A DNA stretch of 64,000 nt from Craterostigma plantagineum (Eukaryota > Streptophyta > Magnoliopsida > Lamiales > Linderniaceae), in contig JAPQWV010001582.1 in the NCBI GenBank assembly GCA_027422505.1, positions 17,253 to 81,252 of the forward strand, in the 5' to 3' direction. Below are positions 33,376-45,350 of the stretch, piece by piece. Numbering within the stretch: position 1 is the stretch's first letter; each line of letters opens with the position of its first letter. Made by a program: the position numbers and the translations under genes. Below the pieces are notes generated by a model. The model did no database searches. It was not told where the DNA came from and saw only the letters and a list, made by a program, of their open reading frames with translations.

Positions 33376-34740
33376 TGCCTAGATAGTGATCCACTGCTCA
33401 GCGTCACCCGGCCTCGCGCTCGTCGGTTCGCCAACGGCGACACCGACCACGCCGTTACTCCTAGCTGCTATGCAGCAATTTACTGATGATACGTAGGCGG
33501 CCTGGTGTAACAGGCTAAGGGAGATGCAGTTCATCCCGGCAGACCAAATCGACCATGATACGCTGGAGAAGCATCACATCGACCAGCAAGTTGCCCAGTA
33601 CATGTCACTTAGTGGATGGCTCGAGTTCTTACAAATTAACGAGCCGGTACAAGGAGCTCACACTGGAATGTCCACCTTTTCCCTCGAAGAATATGGACAT
33701 AATGGCATCAAGTTTCGAGCTTTTAATGTGGAGGGCACGGTGGACGTCGACGATTTTTGTCGGGCTCTTGGAGTGCTAGTAACATTTTTTTGGGCGCCAA
33801 GGGCCGTTTCCAGAGAAGCACTATAAGGACCGCCTTCAGTACCCGAGGGACAGACAGGCATGTTGGGCTGAGATTGCAAGAGCTGGCGAGCCCGAATTTA
33901 GCGTGAAGACCTCGAAGGCGTCTTCGCTCAAGAGCCCAGGGCTGCGCTATATCCACCGTCTGCTGTCGACTTCGCTCACGCCAAGAGGTGACTCGTGCGG
34001 AGCGATTGGGCTCCGTGATCTCTTCAACTTAGCAAAGATGCAGCGAGGCGAACCAGTCCATTTAGGGATGGCGCTTGCCCACGCGTTCAATACTCAAGCT
34101 GAGTCCTCAGCCGTGGGAAGATCACCGTGGGGGCGTACATGACGAAGATCATACATGGACTACAATTTTGGCCAGCGAACCCATCCGAGATGGAGGTCGT
34201 CGGCGGGCGCATCCCCCTGAACGAGGAGATGCTCGTGAAAATGAAGATACTCATGAAGGCGGCCGCCTGAACGCGAGCGAACAAGGTGTACGTCTGGCAC
34301 GAGATGTATCATGGCCAGACGGAACAAGGCGACGTCACTGCTGACCAGCTATACATCGAGGGCCCATACCCGGTGGACACCAACACAAGCGGAGGCCACC
34401 ACTCATCAGGATATCACGAGGGTGAGTCGTCCAGTGTCGCCCCATACGCATCGGCAGCAGATCTCGTCACATTGCGCTAGGAGAATATGCGGAACAACGA
34501 GGTGCTGCAACGCGACGAAGAGGCACGACAATTTAACGTAGAAACTCCGCGCCGACAGAAAGAGTACGAGCGACGAAACGAGAAAGTCCATCGCCGGTGC
34601 CGTGAAGAGCAAGAGCGCTACGACTGAGCCCTTCGAAACATGGACGCTGCGATTCAGCTTAGGCGACGTTCGATGGAGCACCTTCGCCCGAGGATACCTT
34701 CCGGCCACCACCTTAGTGATGGTTTCTTTTCTTTTCTTTA
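33376..34740 (+). pseudogene. ATHILA ORF-1-like protein, decayed
   Basis: The best pieces are MQFIPADQIDHDTLEKHHID (33524 onwards), VAQYMSLSGWLEFLQINEPV and NGIKFRAFNVEGTVDVDDFC, then in other frames SSLKSPGLRYIHRLLSTSL, RDLFNLAKMQRGEPVHLGMA and NKVYVWHEMYHGQTEQGD, and finally a Glu/Arg-rich helical tail (about 34480-34700). This order (a short core, then a conserved middle, then a coiled tail) fits the plant retrotransposon ORF-1 protein of Athila elements, found here downstream of pol. Its role is unknown; it has been called env-like by position. Frameshifts near 33650, 33800 and 34120 and a stop at 34480 disable it. Confidence 0.75.
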
Positions 34741-36159
34741 GAAATTTTATTATTTAGACCTTTAGCTAGTCGTTTATTCTAATTCTATTTTGTCTATCAC
34801 TATGATGCCTATGAATATGTATATTATTATTATCCATGTCTATTTCCTTTTTACGTTTGATTTTCTTTTTAGTTATGTCAGAATACGTATCACGAGTCAC
34901 GATACTACGACCTTCACACGTTCAGTCACGACCACATCATTTGTTCGTCAGGGGAGTCCCGTTCTTTTCACCTTTTTTTCCCTTTCTTTTATTCATTTTT
35001 TTACGTTGAGGACAACGTTGGTCTTAAGTGTACGGAGGGGAGATTAGGTTGAGAATAGGGAAATTAGGTTGAGAACTTACGTGAAAAGTTTTTTATGACG
35101 TGTCTGTGAACTGTTAATTTCGTTGGAAAGGCATGAATTATTAAAATCGGGCATGATTGTTTGCGTTTATCTCGAATTGGTTTGCATTTATGAAATTTTA
35201 TGGGCGATTAGAATATGCATGATTGATTGAATCATGCCAGATTGAATAAACATAGCGCTATTTTGAGAGATTCGTACACATAACCCGTTTATGTTGCGAG
35301 AGTTTGAGCCTGACGAGCTTATGCTCGTTTTTCTTGGTTGTGTGATTAGTGCCTAGTTTATATCTCTCTAGAACTTGCTTGTCTGATACGCATTGTACTG
35401 CTTGAGGTTCGTTCGTGTGGAAATGATGAGGGCATTAGGAAATAAGTCACCTTGAGCTTGAGCCTATTCATTTCCCACCTCGTAGATTATAAAAGCCGCT
35501 AACTGAATAAGCCTCCAGAGATCATCTGAACCTGGGTTAATATACTAAGCATCAGTAGCATATGTCGACTTGATGGATACTGCCATAATGTTTGATTTAA
35601 TGTTCTTCTGTGTTATTCGATGAAATGACTCGATCCACTTGACCATTTTCTGAAATGACCCGATCCCTTGCATAAAGCTTGCTCATAAACCTTTCAAGAT
35701 ATAGATTTTCTTAATAAGTATCCCTAGGTATACGGCATTCGCTGTGACGATGTATTCTTTGCGACAAAAAGCCAAACCTTGATGTGTAGGGAATACGAGC
35801 AGCGCACAATAAATCAGATCAATAATAAGGTGAAAGGGCAGAAAATGAAAGGAACATGAGTTGAGAGGGTCTTCCAGAAAAGTCTACGATTTCAGAGTAA
35901 GAATATTGAGTCTTATGTTGGGGCAACATATGTGACTGTCAGTTTGATCATGCTATATTCTTTGTCTTTCGTTTATGGGTCTCGATTTGTAGTGCTAAGG
36001 AAGCTCAAGTTGATAGGTGTCGATCATTAGTGTACTGTCGATGATTGTTTGCTTGATTCCATTTTGTGCTTTCTACCTATGATGATAAGTTGCAAATAAT
36101 TATACCATCATCTTAGTTTGATGCCTTTTTTGACTTCTAGTTTACTTGAGGACAATCAA
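34741..36159. other. Non-coding spacer before the 3' LTR
   Basis: No gene seen over 1.4 kb. The open frame 34790-35047 is low-complexity, without a domain. Athila-like elements commonly have a long non-coding stretch here. Confidence 0.6.
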
Positions 36160-36179
36160 ATGGTTAGGTGTGGGGAGGA
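36160..36179 (+). promoter_or_regulatory. Polypurine tract of Athila-like element
   Basis: GGTGTGGGGAGGAT immediately precedes the TGATAAACG start of the 3' LTR, the proper place for the plus-strand primer. Confidence 0.75.
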
Positions 36180-37638
36180 TTGATAAACGTATATTAGTAC
36201 AGGAATTATAGCAGTGAATTGGGATATAATAGGGTATTCTTCATTATTTCTTGCATTTATATGCTCTATTTACACCTATTTGTACATTGTAGGACCTTAG
36301 GACGGCTATCGGGCGAAAAGGAGCGAAACGAGGAAAAACGAGCAAGTTACGATGCTGACAGGGAGGAGTCACGGCCGTGAAGCCTGTGCTCCAGGCCGTG
36401 ACAAATATGCTGAAGCCAAACTTCAAGTCAATCACGGCCGTGAAGCCCTGTGCACCAGGCCGTGACTAAAGTACGAGATCACAGTTTAAGATCATCAAGG
36501 CCGTGAAGACACATGCACGAGGCCGTGACAAAGGTGCGAGATCAAAGATCAAGGATGTCACAGCCATGAAGCCTTGTGCACCAGGTCTGACTGAAGTGCG
36601 AAAGCAATGGAATTCATTCAGAAGAGTGTCACGACCGTGAAGGCCAATGTTTCCGACCGTGAATGGTTCAAATTTCACTATAAAAACCCAATTTCGACTC
36701 AAGAAGGGGGAGACCGATCAGATCTTAACCCTAATCATAAGGAAATGAAAAAGAACCGTGAAGAATAGAGAAACTTTCTCCAGAAGCACAAGAGACGGAT
36801 CAATAACGATTTCACGTTGAATTAAACGAGGAACAAAGATTCATCCACGATACCATCCCAGATCCATCAGTAGGAAATATGACTAGTCCTCCATCCTTGT
36901 TTTCAATTTCTGTTGGTTGTTTATCCGTTAATTATAAGTAGCTAATTTCCCTTTGTGTTTGGAAATAGATGAACGCTTCAAGCTATGTATTTATCGTGAC
37001 TCGTGTATGTTAACTATTTAGTTATCTATGGAAGTGTTTCTTTGCCTCAATATGTCTATGTGTTGAAGTGAATGTGTGGTAAATCGTTTAGGGCAACATC
37101 TAAATAACGATTAGGCCGTTCATAGATGATAGGATTCAAGTATAGGACGAAATCAAATACTCGATCCTCGCCGTTAGTAATTATTGAATCTTAGATTTCC
37201 ACGAACGTCTAGGGCGACAACAAATTTGGAAGTGGGTAGAAAATTACTGCGATTTTATCAAGAATCACGTACGAGCGATATTCTATTGTCTTAGTCGATA
37301 GTACCTAGCGGGATTCGAATTCCGAGCATACTATTTTTATCTGCAAACACTCATATCAGTTTTAGTCATGTTCTCGCAATCTCTCGTTGCATTAGGATTG
37401 ATCTGTTAGGATAGTTCGTAGTATAAACAATTTGCGCACTTTATTTAGGCTAGATATTGAGTCGATAGGTTATTACTATTAATCAAGTTTATTCCTCGTG
37501 TTCGATACTCGCTTACTCACCTTACTACGCTACAAACGATATGCCCACTGCCTATCGCACGTCGATGATAGTAACTACGTATTCGTTCTAATTATTACTC
37601 ACACTTGCATGTTATATTAGCACACCGCGTGTCGATTA
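36180..37638 (+). repeat. 3' LTR of Athila-like gypsy element, 1.46 kb
   Basis: Starts TGATAAACGTATATTAG and ends GTGTCGATTA (probably from ...CGATCA). It matches the 5' LTR at 16375-18848 along its length apart from the hAT inserted there. TATAAAAA at 36679-36686 is the likely promoter, just downstream of the dyad cluster. The host copia integrase reading starts directly after the LTR. Confidence 0.9.
36369..36663. repeat. CACGGCCGTG dyad cluster in Athila 3' LTR
   Basis: The best preserved set. GTCACGGCC, 17 nt, GGCCGTGAC at 36368-36402; TCACGGCC, 18 nt, GGCCGTGA at about 36431-36464; a third pair near 36496-36529; and weaker pairs to 36663. The cluster ends about 15 bp before the TATA box. 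Confidence 0.88.
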
Positions 37639-38049
37639 TCTGCGTTGAAGCAAAGATGGTCAAGGCACCATTTTTCTCTGTCGAGAGAAATAGTTCACCA
37701 CTAGAATTGATCCATACTGATATATGCGGTCTGAAATTCGTGCAAACTAGAGGTGGAAAGAAATATTTTATTATGTTTATCGATGACTGCACGAAGTACT
37801 AACATGTATCTTTTAAGTGGTAAAGATGAATCTTTTGATGTCTTCAAAAGATATAAGAGTGAAATTGAGAATCAACTTAACCTTAGGATTAAAATAATAA
37901 GAACTGACATGAGAAATTTATCGAATGGCGTTGCTGAACGCAAAAATAGAACTCTTAAGAAGATGATGAATGCGATGCTAATCAGTTCAGGGCTACCCCA
38001 GAATTTGTGGGGGAAGCCATACTGTCCTCAAACCGCATTCTAAATATAA
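37639..38049 (+). pseudogene. Ty1/copia integrase, 3' half of the host element
   Basis: Picks up the copia reading left at 16374: [30 protein letters not shown] (first catalytic Asp), [12 protein letters not shown], then a deletion that brings RTD next to SNGVAERKNRTLKKMMNAML (catalytic Glu region), so the normal Asp-to-Glu spacing is lost. The reading stops at ...LNIM near 38050. No reverse transcriptase or RNase H follows, so the host element is truncated. Confidence 0.88.
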
Positions 38050-38125
38050 TGGGGACGGCTAAGTATCGATCTGGTGACGTTCTTGCTTATTAAAGAAGAG
38101 CTTAACCACTACGCCATCATATAAA
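38050..38125 (-). mobile_element. tRNA-like head, possible SINE remnant
   Basis: On the minus strand, TGGCGTAGTGG (38116-38106) fits the pol III A box, and AGATCGATACT (38072-38062) is a weak B box 44 nt downstream. The surrounding words (GTGGTTAAGC, AAGCAAGAACGTCAC) resemble plant tRNA-derived SINE heads. No poly-A tail or target duplication is seen. Confidence 0.3.
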
Positions 38126-38289
38126 TATGTCTGAAAGCGAGTATACATCTTACTATACTTTGTCGGCTGGGGGGTCAATAGACCTACTCCGTCCTGACTA
38201 CCAACACGCAACATCTTGATAATAGTGTTCAAATTTTTTGGCTTTTACTAAATGATAGTTTTAATTTCAAAACAAAAACTGACAAAGGC

Positions 38290-38760
38290 TGTTAGGATCG
38301 GTTTGCGTGTTTAGAGGGGGGTTGAATAAACACTCGCTGTTTTTCGGTTCTTAACTGGTTAGAGTTAGATATCGGTGCTCGATATTCTGAGTGCGGCTTA
38401 TGGGGAAGTGTGACCGGTCAATGGCGACTGAGACCGGTTGCGCAGTGTGTTGTGTGTGTGATTGTTAGTGCAAGACACATCGACTTGTTATGGAAGTTCG
38501 GAGCAAAAAAGATCTACGTCTCCCTCTTTTCCGCAAGAAAGGCTACTCTAGAAGATTTGGTTTCGATACAACCCCCGTCGTATGACCTTCTTAGCTAGAC
38601 TCACACGTATAACCCCATTGGTTATACTTGCTAACAAAAATCATAGACACCACAGCTAGACAGTTTTTTAAAGTCTGTCTCTTTCAAGAGCTTTTTACAG
38701 TCCCTTGGAAGAAACTTCTCGAGGAAATCTCCACACTAAAAGAAAAATTACGACTACACT
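38290..38760 (-). repeat. LTR-like fragment, minus strand
   Basis: Read on the minus strand it ends ...TTCAACCCCCCTCTAAACAC...CCTAACA. The run 'TTCACCCCCCTCTA' near the 3' end is a familiar U5 signature of Sirevirus-like copia LTRs. A comparable run occurs at 48136. No internal domain is attached, so it is a fragment. The start is not defined. Confidence 0.4.
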
Positions 38761-38939
38761 CACATTAATATACCTTGATTTCGCATGACAAAATTTCTTG
38801 CACTAATACTTTGAAATTTTCAGGACCCATCAAAGAGTCACTGAAAGGTCAAGTCTTGGTTGGAAAGGAAGATATTTTGAAGGAGAAACGCGATTTTAAC
38901 GAGTCTTTTGTCATAGATTGTTTTCCTTCAAAAACTTTT

Positions 38940-39660
38940 GTATCGTCTTCACTAATAAATTTCGAAAAAATCTTTCAATCATTCGTCTAAAATATTATAA
39001 AATAATATTTATATATTTCTTTATTTTTCTGAAATTTTACAGCGATTGGTCGCATCCAGTTTTAAAGATGTTTGTGATATGTCGTATCAGTTTTTATCCT
39101 TTCAAAAATATTTCACAGTGATATGTCACAGTCATAGCTTTTTCAGAACTTTCACAGTGACACATCACATCCTTATTGATGGTTGTCATTGATAAGTCGA
39201 CAATGATTATTCAGCTTCAGCTTTTCATCTAAAACACTAATAAAAGCTTATTTCATATTTAATAAATTAAAAGAATCTTCACTAATAAATTTCAGAAAAA
39301 TCTTTCAATCATTTTCAAATAAAAGTAAAATATTATATTAATAAATTTTGAAAAAATCTTTCAATCATTCGTCTAAAATATTATAAAATATTATTTTAGA
39401 TCGCATTATTTTTTCAAATTTTACTGTGATTTGTCACATAGCATAGCTTTTTTCTTTCAGCAATTTCGCAGTGATACATCACATCCTCATTGATTGGTCA
39501 CATCCAGTTTTAAAGACGTTTGTGTTATGTCGTATCAGTTTTTATCCTTTCAAAAAATTTCACAGTGATATGTCACAATCATAGCTTTTTCAGAACTTTC
39601 ACAGTGACACATCGCATTCTTATTAATGGTTGTCATTGATAAGTCGACAACAATTTCAGT
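38940..39660. repeat. Direct repeats with GTGATATGTCAC-type palindromes
   Basis: About 160 bp from 39043 (GATTGGTCGCATCCAG...) is repeated from 39483, a period of about 440-450 bp. A second word, ATAAATTTCGAAAAAATC and variants, occurs near 38955, 39287 and 39340. Both include sites such as CAGTGATATGTCACA and GTGACACATCAC. The block lies directly upstream of the MuDR-type transposase. Confidence 0.75.
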
Positions 39661-39803
39661 CATTCATCTAATATTATAAAATATTATTTTCGTATACTTA
39701 ATCTTGTTTGGTCTAGGTGCTTTTCTTATATTAGTTTTCAGAAATTTTGCCTATAAATAACTCCATCGTGGTAGTCATTCTTCATAAGCCTCAACAATAC
39801 ACT

Positions 39804-42214
39804 ATGTCTACTATTCAAGTCATCATTGGTGGTGAGATACAACAAAGTGGTGACGAAGTCTCATATAGTATTAATCCCGTTGCATATCAAAGATTACCCC
39901 GTCATATAAAATTTCTCCAGCTTCTTTCTTTGCTATACGACGTTGTAGGAGTCGATAGCAATAATTTCTTTCTTAAAATATATGCGAAGTATGAGTACAA
40001 GCGTTTCAACAGAGTTTTTCATACACTCTTCGAGGTTAAAACCGACCAAGATGTTGAGTTCTTCTTTCATCAAGATTCTGGCTTCAACTGTTTGCATATT
40101 TTCGTCGAGTCAGTCCAACACATAAATTCCTCCGATCTCAATCAAATCCTCACATATGAAGATACCGTATTTGACCATTCTGCATACTATCAAACAACCT
40201 CTCAAACTCAACTCGACGAAGCAGGTACATCAACAATCGTTCCCCCTGACAATCCCATTGAGCCGGAGCATGAACAGGAAGTGAGCGACTCAGAAGCAGA
40301 TGACATTGGCGGCGGATTAGAAGATCTATCGGATCCTGTTGGCGATGAGATGACGATGAACCGAATGTCGAACATCAACCTACTTCATCACAGATGCAAA
40401 GAGAACTACAGCCAACTGTACCATTTTATGAGACTTATGAGATGGCTCCAGAAGCAAATGACGATCACTACAGAGGACATTGTTCATTCTACGACGACAA
40501 CGAAGGTCACCTTGGTGTTAATCATCTTCCAGAGCAATCACATTTAAAAATTGCAGTCAACGATTACTCACTTAAACATGCAAGAAGAGAATACCGGGTT
40601 TTGGAGAGTAACAGTGCATTATGGCATATTACCAACAACAGTCCAAACTGCGTGTGGAGGCTGTGTGCATGCCACAAAAAAGAAGAAAGGTACTGGATGA
40701 TAACAAGGTATCCTGGTGAGCACACGTGCTTGATGGATGAGTTGCCAGACACACATCGCAACATATCTCCAGACGTTATTGCCGAGATGTTGATTTCAGT
40801 CATTCGGGTCAATCCTCAATATCTTCCAAAGGATGTGATACAAAGGGTCAAAGACAGTTACGGCTACAAAATTTCTTATCTTCAAGCGTGGCGAGGTTTA
40901 AAGCGTGCGATGAGGATCGTATATGGCACGTGGGAGAGTTCTGTCCAACAGCTACCGAAATTCATGAAAGCCCTACAAGCACAAAATCGAGCACGATTGT
41001 GAGGTGGAGACATAGCTCAAACAATAATCAGAATATTCTACGGTATGTTTTTTGGAGCTTTAAACCTTGCATAGACGGTTTTCAACATTGTCGAAAGGTA
41101 GTATGTGTAGATGGAACTCATCTTTACACGAAATATAAGCACAAGATGTTAATTGTTGCGGGTCTTGATGCTAACCAGAATGTTTTTCCACTAGCCTTTT
41201 CGATCGTGGATGAAGAAATCGTGAATCTTGGCACTGGTTTTTGCACTTATTGAATGTTCGCGTGTTGAAAAATGAGGAAGTATGTTTAATCTCATATCGT
41301 CAAACGGGGATAAAATCTGCTGTAGAATTGCTTTTTCAGAGAAATTCAATTAGAGGTGTTCATCGTTTTTGCCTTCAACATGTCAAATCTAACTTCTATA
41401 AGGATTTTAAAGACCAACAGTTGAAGGACTTATGTCATCGAGCGGGCATGGCACATACGGAGTTGAAGTTTAGGCGAACGATGGATCAAATTAAGGCAAT
41501 TAATGAGAATGTTTGGAAGTGGCTTGATAAAATCCCAAAGGAGAAGTAGACGTTCGTGTATGATGGGGGGTCGTCATTGCGGTACCATGACGACCAATAT
41601 ATCAGAGGCATTAAATGGAGTCTTAAAAGGAGCTCGATGTCTGCCCATAACTCCAATTGTCCAGTTTACTTTTTATCGCATTATCACATATTTTTTTACA
41701 GGTATCAAGAGGCATGCCTTGCGATGGAGAATTCAGAACAGCGTGGTTATCTTATGTCACGAGAAAGTATCGTGATTGGAGCAACGACTCAAGAAGCCAT
41801 ACGGTGAGAGAATTTGATTATGCGACAAGTTCCGCCGAGGTCTATACCAGGTATTTAAGTGGAAGGGGATCTAAGACGTACGCGGTGGTATTGAGTGATC
41901 TTCAGTGCTCATGCGCTAACTGGAGTATGTTCAAAATACCATGTTCACATGCACAAGCAACTTGTCGTAGTTTTGGGCTTAATAGTGCTCAATACGTTGC
42001 CGCGTATTATAGTAAAGAAGCTTATTTGAGAACTTATGAGGGTCGATTTGTTCCTTTGGACGACGAGCGTTATTGGGATGATGCCGATTTCCAGTTGTTC
42101 CACAATCCGCAACATAGAAATCGAAGGGGAGCCGGAAGGAACCGAACGACGAGGATTACAAATGAGATGAATAGATCTGAGAGGCGTGCAAGACAAAGAG
42201 GTGGACAGCGATAA
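39804..42214 (+). pseudogene. MuDR-type (MULE) transposase, decayed
   Basis: MSTIQVIIGGEIQQSGDEVS at 39804 opens the usual N-terminal part. A frame change near 40390 leads into the DNA-binding region (LKHARREYRVLESNS, VWRLCACHKKEERYWMI, GEHTC). Another shift near 41000 leads into the catalytic domain (VVCVDGTHLYTKYKHKMLIV, first Asp present). The second catalytic position, usually ISDRQ, reads ISYRQ near 41295, and sequence just before it is frameshifted. More shifts follow (about 41230, 41540 with a stop, 41650). The C-terminal SWIM zinc finger CSCANWSMFKIPCSHAQATC is near 41905-41965, followed by a basic tail (NRRGAGRNRTTRI). It would cut and join MULE ends in the nucleus, but is non-functional here. 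It is not from the MULE at 20990, which has other termini. Confidence 0.92.
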
Positions 42215-42845
42215 GTAAACTTATTACTATTTTGAAAGTTGAAGTGTCTGTTTATGTGTGTTTAAGTAATGTTATTTGCAATGTAATGTTGGTTTGCTTC
42301 GAAAATGTCCGAGTTTTATGTGTGTTTAAGTAATTTTATTTGCAATGAAATGTTTGGTTTGCTTAAAAAACTTTCGGAATTTAACTATTTTAGTTATTTA
42401 CGAAATTTTATTCAAATATAAACAATAAAAATAGAGAAAGTAAAAAAAAAAAAAATTAACTTGCTAACTATTTTAACGAAAGAATTTCGAGAAAGTAAAA
42501 AAAATTCAAAAAATTTCGAACCTATCTTATTTATTAGATAAGTTTTATCAAATACAAAACAAAGGAAAAACGTTAAGGAAAAAAAATTAAGTTGAACGCG
42601 CCACTTGCTATGACGCGTTATGGACGCGCCATACCAGGTGGTGCTTTCACCTATTTTTGATATGAAACACGAAATGGCATTATTTTCGATACCTAATTTC
42701 AAAAAGGTATTATTTTTGAAAAAAAGCCTCTCGCTGAAGCCATAGTTGTCCCACAGCCCACAGTGTTGAAAATTCATTTCGAACTGAAGTTACTCGAAAT
42801 GTGAAAGCTATACTGATATTGTGTTGAAATACATTCATGACCTTA
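42215..42845. other. 3' flank of MULE transposase
   Basis: A unit of about 52 bp (TTATGTGTGTTTAAGTAA...TTGGTTTGCTT) occurs at about 42250-42302 and 42317-42368. Farther on, GACGCGCCA-type words recur near 42594-42635. A terminal inverted repeat of the element could not be identified. Confidence 0.5.
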
Positions 42846-42996
42846 AGGGTGCGTTTGGTCCGCGGAAATCGACACGGAAAAGAAAAGAAAAGTGTGGTGT
42901 TACGCATCGAATCATTGTACTTTACGTTTCACGTGTCGTACAATTATACTTTTTCTTTTCTTTTCCACGTCGAAATCCACGAACCAAACGGAGCCT
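42846..42996. mobile_element. MITE with 37-bp inverted termini
   Basis: Left arm AGGGTGCGTTTGGTCCGCGG and right arm read inversely AGGCTCCGTTTGGTTCGTGG extend to about 37 bp with few mismatches (through GACACGGAAAAG / GACGTGGAAAAG). The total is 151 bp. GGGTGCGTTTGG ends are common in plant hAT-type MITEs. No clear target duplication remains. Confidence 0.8.
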
Positions 42997-44032
42997 AATA
43001 GTTAACTAATGATAGTTCGATTAGGGTTCGAAAGCCAAACATCTCCAATTTCTTCCACTCAAGTAAAGAAACACTACATCTGATTTTAATTAGAGATGTT
43101 TAAGGATATTGGACACGTATTAAGAAATAACGTAAAATCATCATTATATCCTTAATTAACTGTTTTAGCCTATTTTATTATAATTATTTTTATTTAAGAT
43201 GGGTAAAACTGAATATATAAAAGCTATTTTTCTTGAAAATACTAAAAGGATTTCTATTTAAAAACAGAGAAAAGAAGTGCAAAACAGCATGCATTAAAAA
43301 TCAGATGAATAATAAAACTGTATAACAGACAAGAGAAGCATTGAATGCTCGAACATGGGAACTCTTGGAAAAATAGGAAGGTTCACATGCCTAACAATAT
43401 ACCCCAATTTTATCACTTTTTCTATATTTAGTAAACGTTTTCTTTTTCCTTGCACAACTCTCCTGTGCCTGAAAAAGCCCCCATAAGCTGTTAGAAAAAA
43501 CACAAAGGATGAAGCAAGACATCATCAACTTGCAGCAAAAAATAAACAACAGCCATAATTCCTTTTTTTTTTCACTTTTGCAACTTACATAGTATACATA
43601 AGAACCTGGGAAATCATTGAATTTGTTGGGATCATGTAATTGAAAAACTAAGATCAAAGAGCTTTGCTGAAATTTATTTGGAATTTAGCCACACCTAAAA
43701 TTTCGGCAAGAATTCTTTTCGGAAATAGTAAACATGAAGGAGAAGAATAACAACACAAAGTTTAACGCCTAAAACTCTCAAATTATAGGAGAAAAATCAT
43801 TCGTGCAATCAATCAAGACGCCAGAAAATACACTCCTAAAAAATGATAGTCACATAATTTTCCTAACCCCCAAGTAACAACCAGCAAGTAATTCTATCAA
43901 CTATCATAAACTGTCATGGAATTTGTCTCAAGTTAAATTGTTTGCACAAATTAACTTCATAATGCTGCGTTTTTAATTTAACTTTAACTTAAGATATGTT
44001 ACCTAATTGCCTTTTTTCATAACTAAGGTGGG

Positions 44033-44075
<43 letters not shown>

Positions 44076-44390
44076 CACAGTCAAAGAAGGTCTTCTTCAC
44101 TGAGCTAATAAGCTTCGTTATTCAAAGAACTCTATTTTCATATTTTTGCTCTTCCCGTCTCTTCTAGTTCGTAAGATCGAAAAAAGAAAGACAGAAAGAT
44201 AAACACAAACATCCAATTTTAGGGATAAGATAAAAATTTTGTCCCCATCAGGTCGATATCTTTACGCAATGTGAGAAAAGTTACAGCAATTAAAATAATA
44301 CATATGATATGTAAGGGACGACGTACTATATATTTGCTCATATTCTACTCATTTTCTGACAAAGATCAAAGCTTTTTTCTTGGTTTTCAA
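42997..44390 (+). other. Upstream region of the GH79 gene
   Basis: AT-rich and non-coding. It contains an uninterrupted run of 39 A at 44035-44073 and a TATA-like CTATATATTT at about 44327-44336, roughly 60 bp before the chosen start codon. No other gene seen; open frames at 43294-43657 on the minus strand lack domains. Confidence 0.5.
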
Positions 44391-45350
44391 ATGGGGCCAA
44401 CAAGCAATGATATAAACTTTCTTATTAAACTATTTTTACTACCATTGTTATTCATATTTCATTTCTCCTCGTACTGTCTTGGCGAAGAAGTGAAGCTCAC
44501 GATCAACGGGTCAACTTTAATAGCTCAAACAGATGAAAACTTCGTCTGTGCTACTTTGGATTGGTGGCCTGAGTTTAAGTGCAACTATGGTCAATGCCCA
44601 TGGGGCAGAGCTGGGATTTTAAATTTGGTACTTATATCGTTTTCTTGAAAAAATATTTTTTTTTTTCTTATGGGAAGCTTAATAAGGTACATCTTTGAGT
44701 TATATCGTCTGATGTTTTCTTGATAGGATCTGGAGAACAAGATTCTTGCAAATGCAATTAAAGGTAAACCAACGTTAAAGATTCATTTTTTTCTGACATG
44801 GGATTGACATTTCTCTATACTAAGATCACTTGGAATTGATTCAAGAAAATTGCATGGTAACGCCTTTTTTTTCTTTTTTTTTTTTTTTTTTTTTTATCAG
44901 CATTTAGCCCATTAAGGATAAGAATCGGAGGTTCACTTCAAGATCAAGTCGTCTACAAAGTCGGAGATTCAGTTGCAAAATGCCCACATTTCAAGGCAAG
45001 AAACGGCAGTTCGTTCGGTTTCTCCAAAGGTTGTCTCACCATGGAGAGATGGGATGCCATTAACAAGTTGTTTAATGAAACTGGGTTGTCTTTTTTTCTT
45101 CCTTTTCTTTTTCTTTTTCGTCTTAAACGATTGAGGATTTCGGAGTAGAAGATCGTATATATGACAAGGCGCAATTTCAATTTATTTTGTTCAGGCCTCT
45201 GATAACGTTCGGCTTGAACGCTCTCACCGGAAAAAAGAGGCTCAAGGCCGGGGATACGCTCATGGTGGGAGATTGGAACCCGAAGAACGCTTACGATTTC
45301 ATGAAGTACACCGCCTCGAAAGGATACAAAATCGATTCTTACGAACTCGG

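Noticed and set aside
40564..40812. 82-codon minus-strand frame inside the MULE transposase
   Set aside because: Antisense shadow of the DNA-binding region of the transposase.
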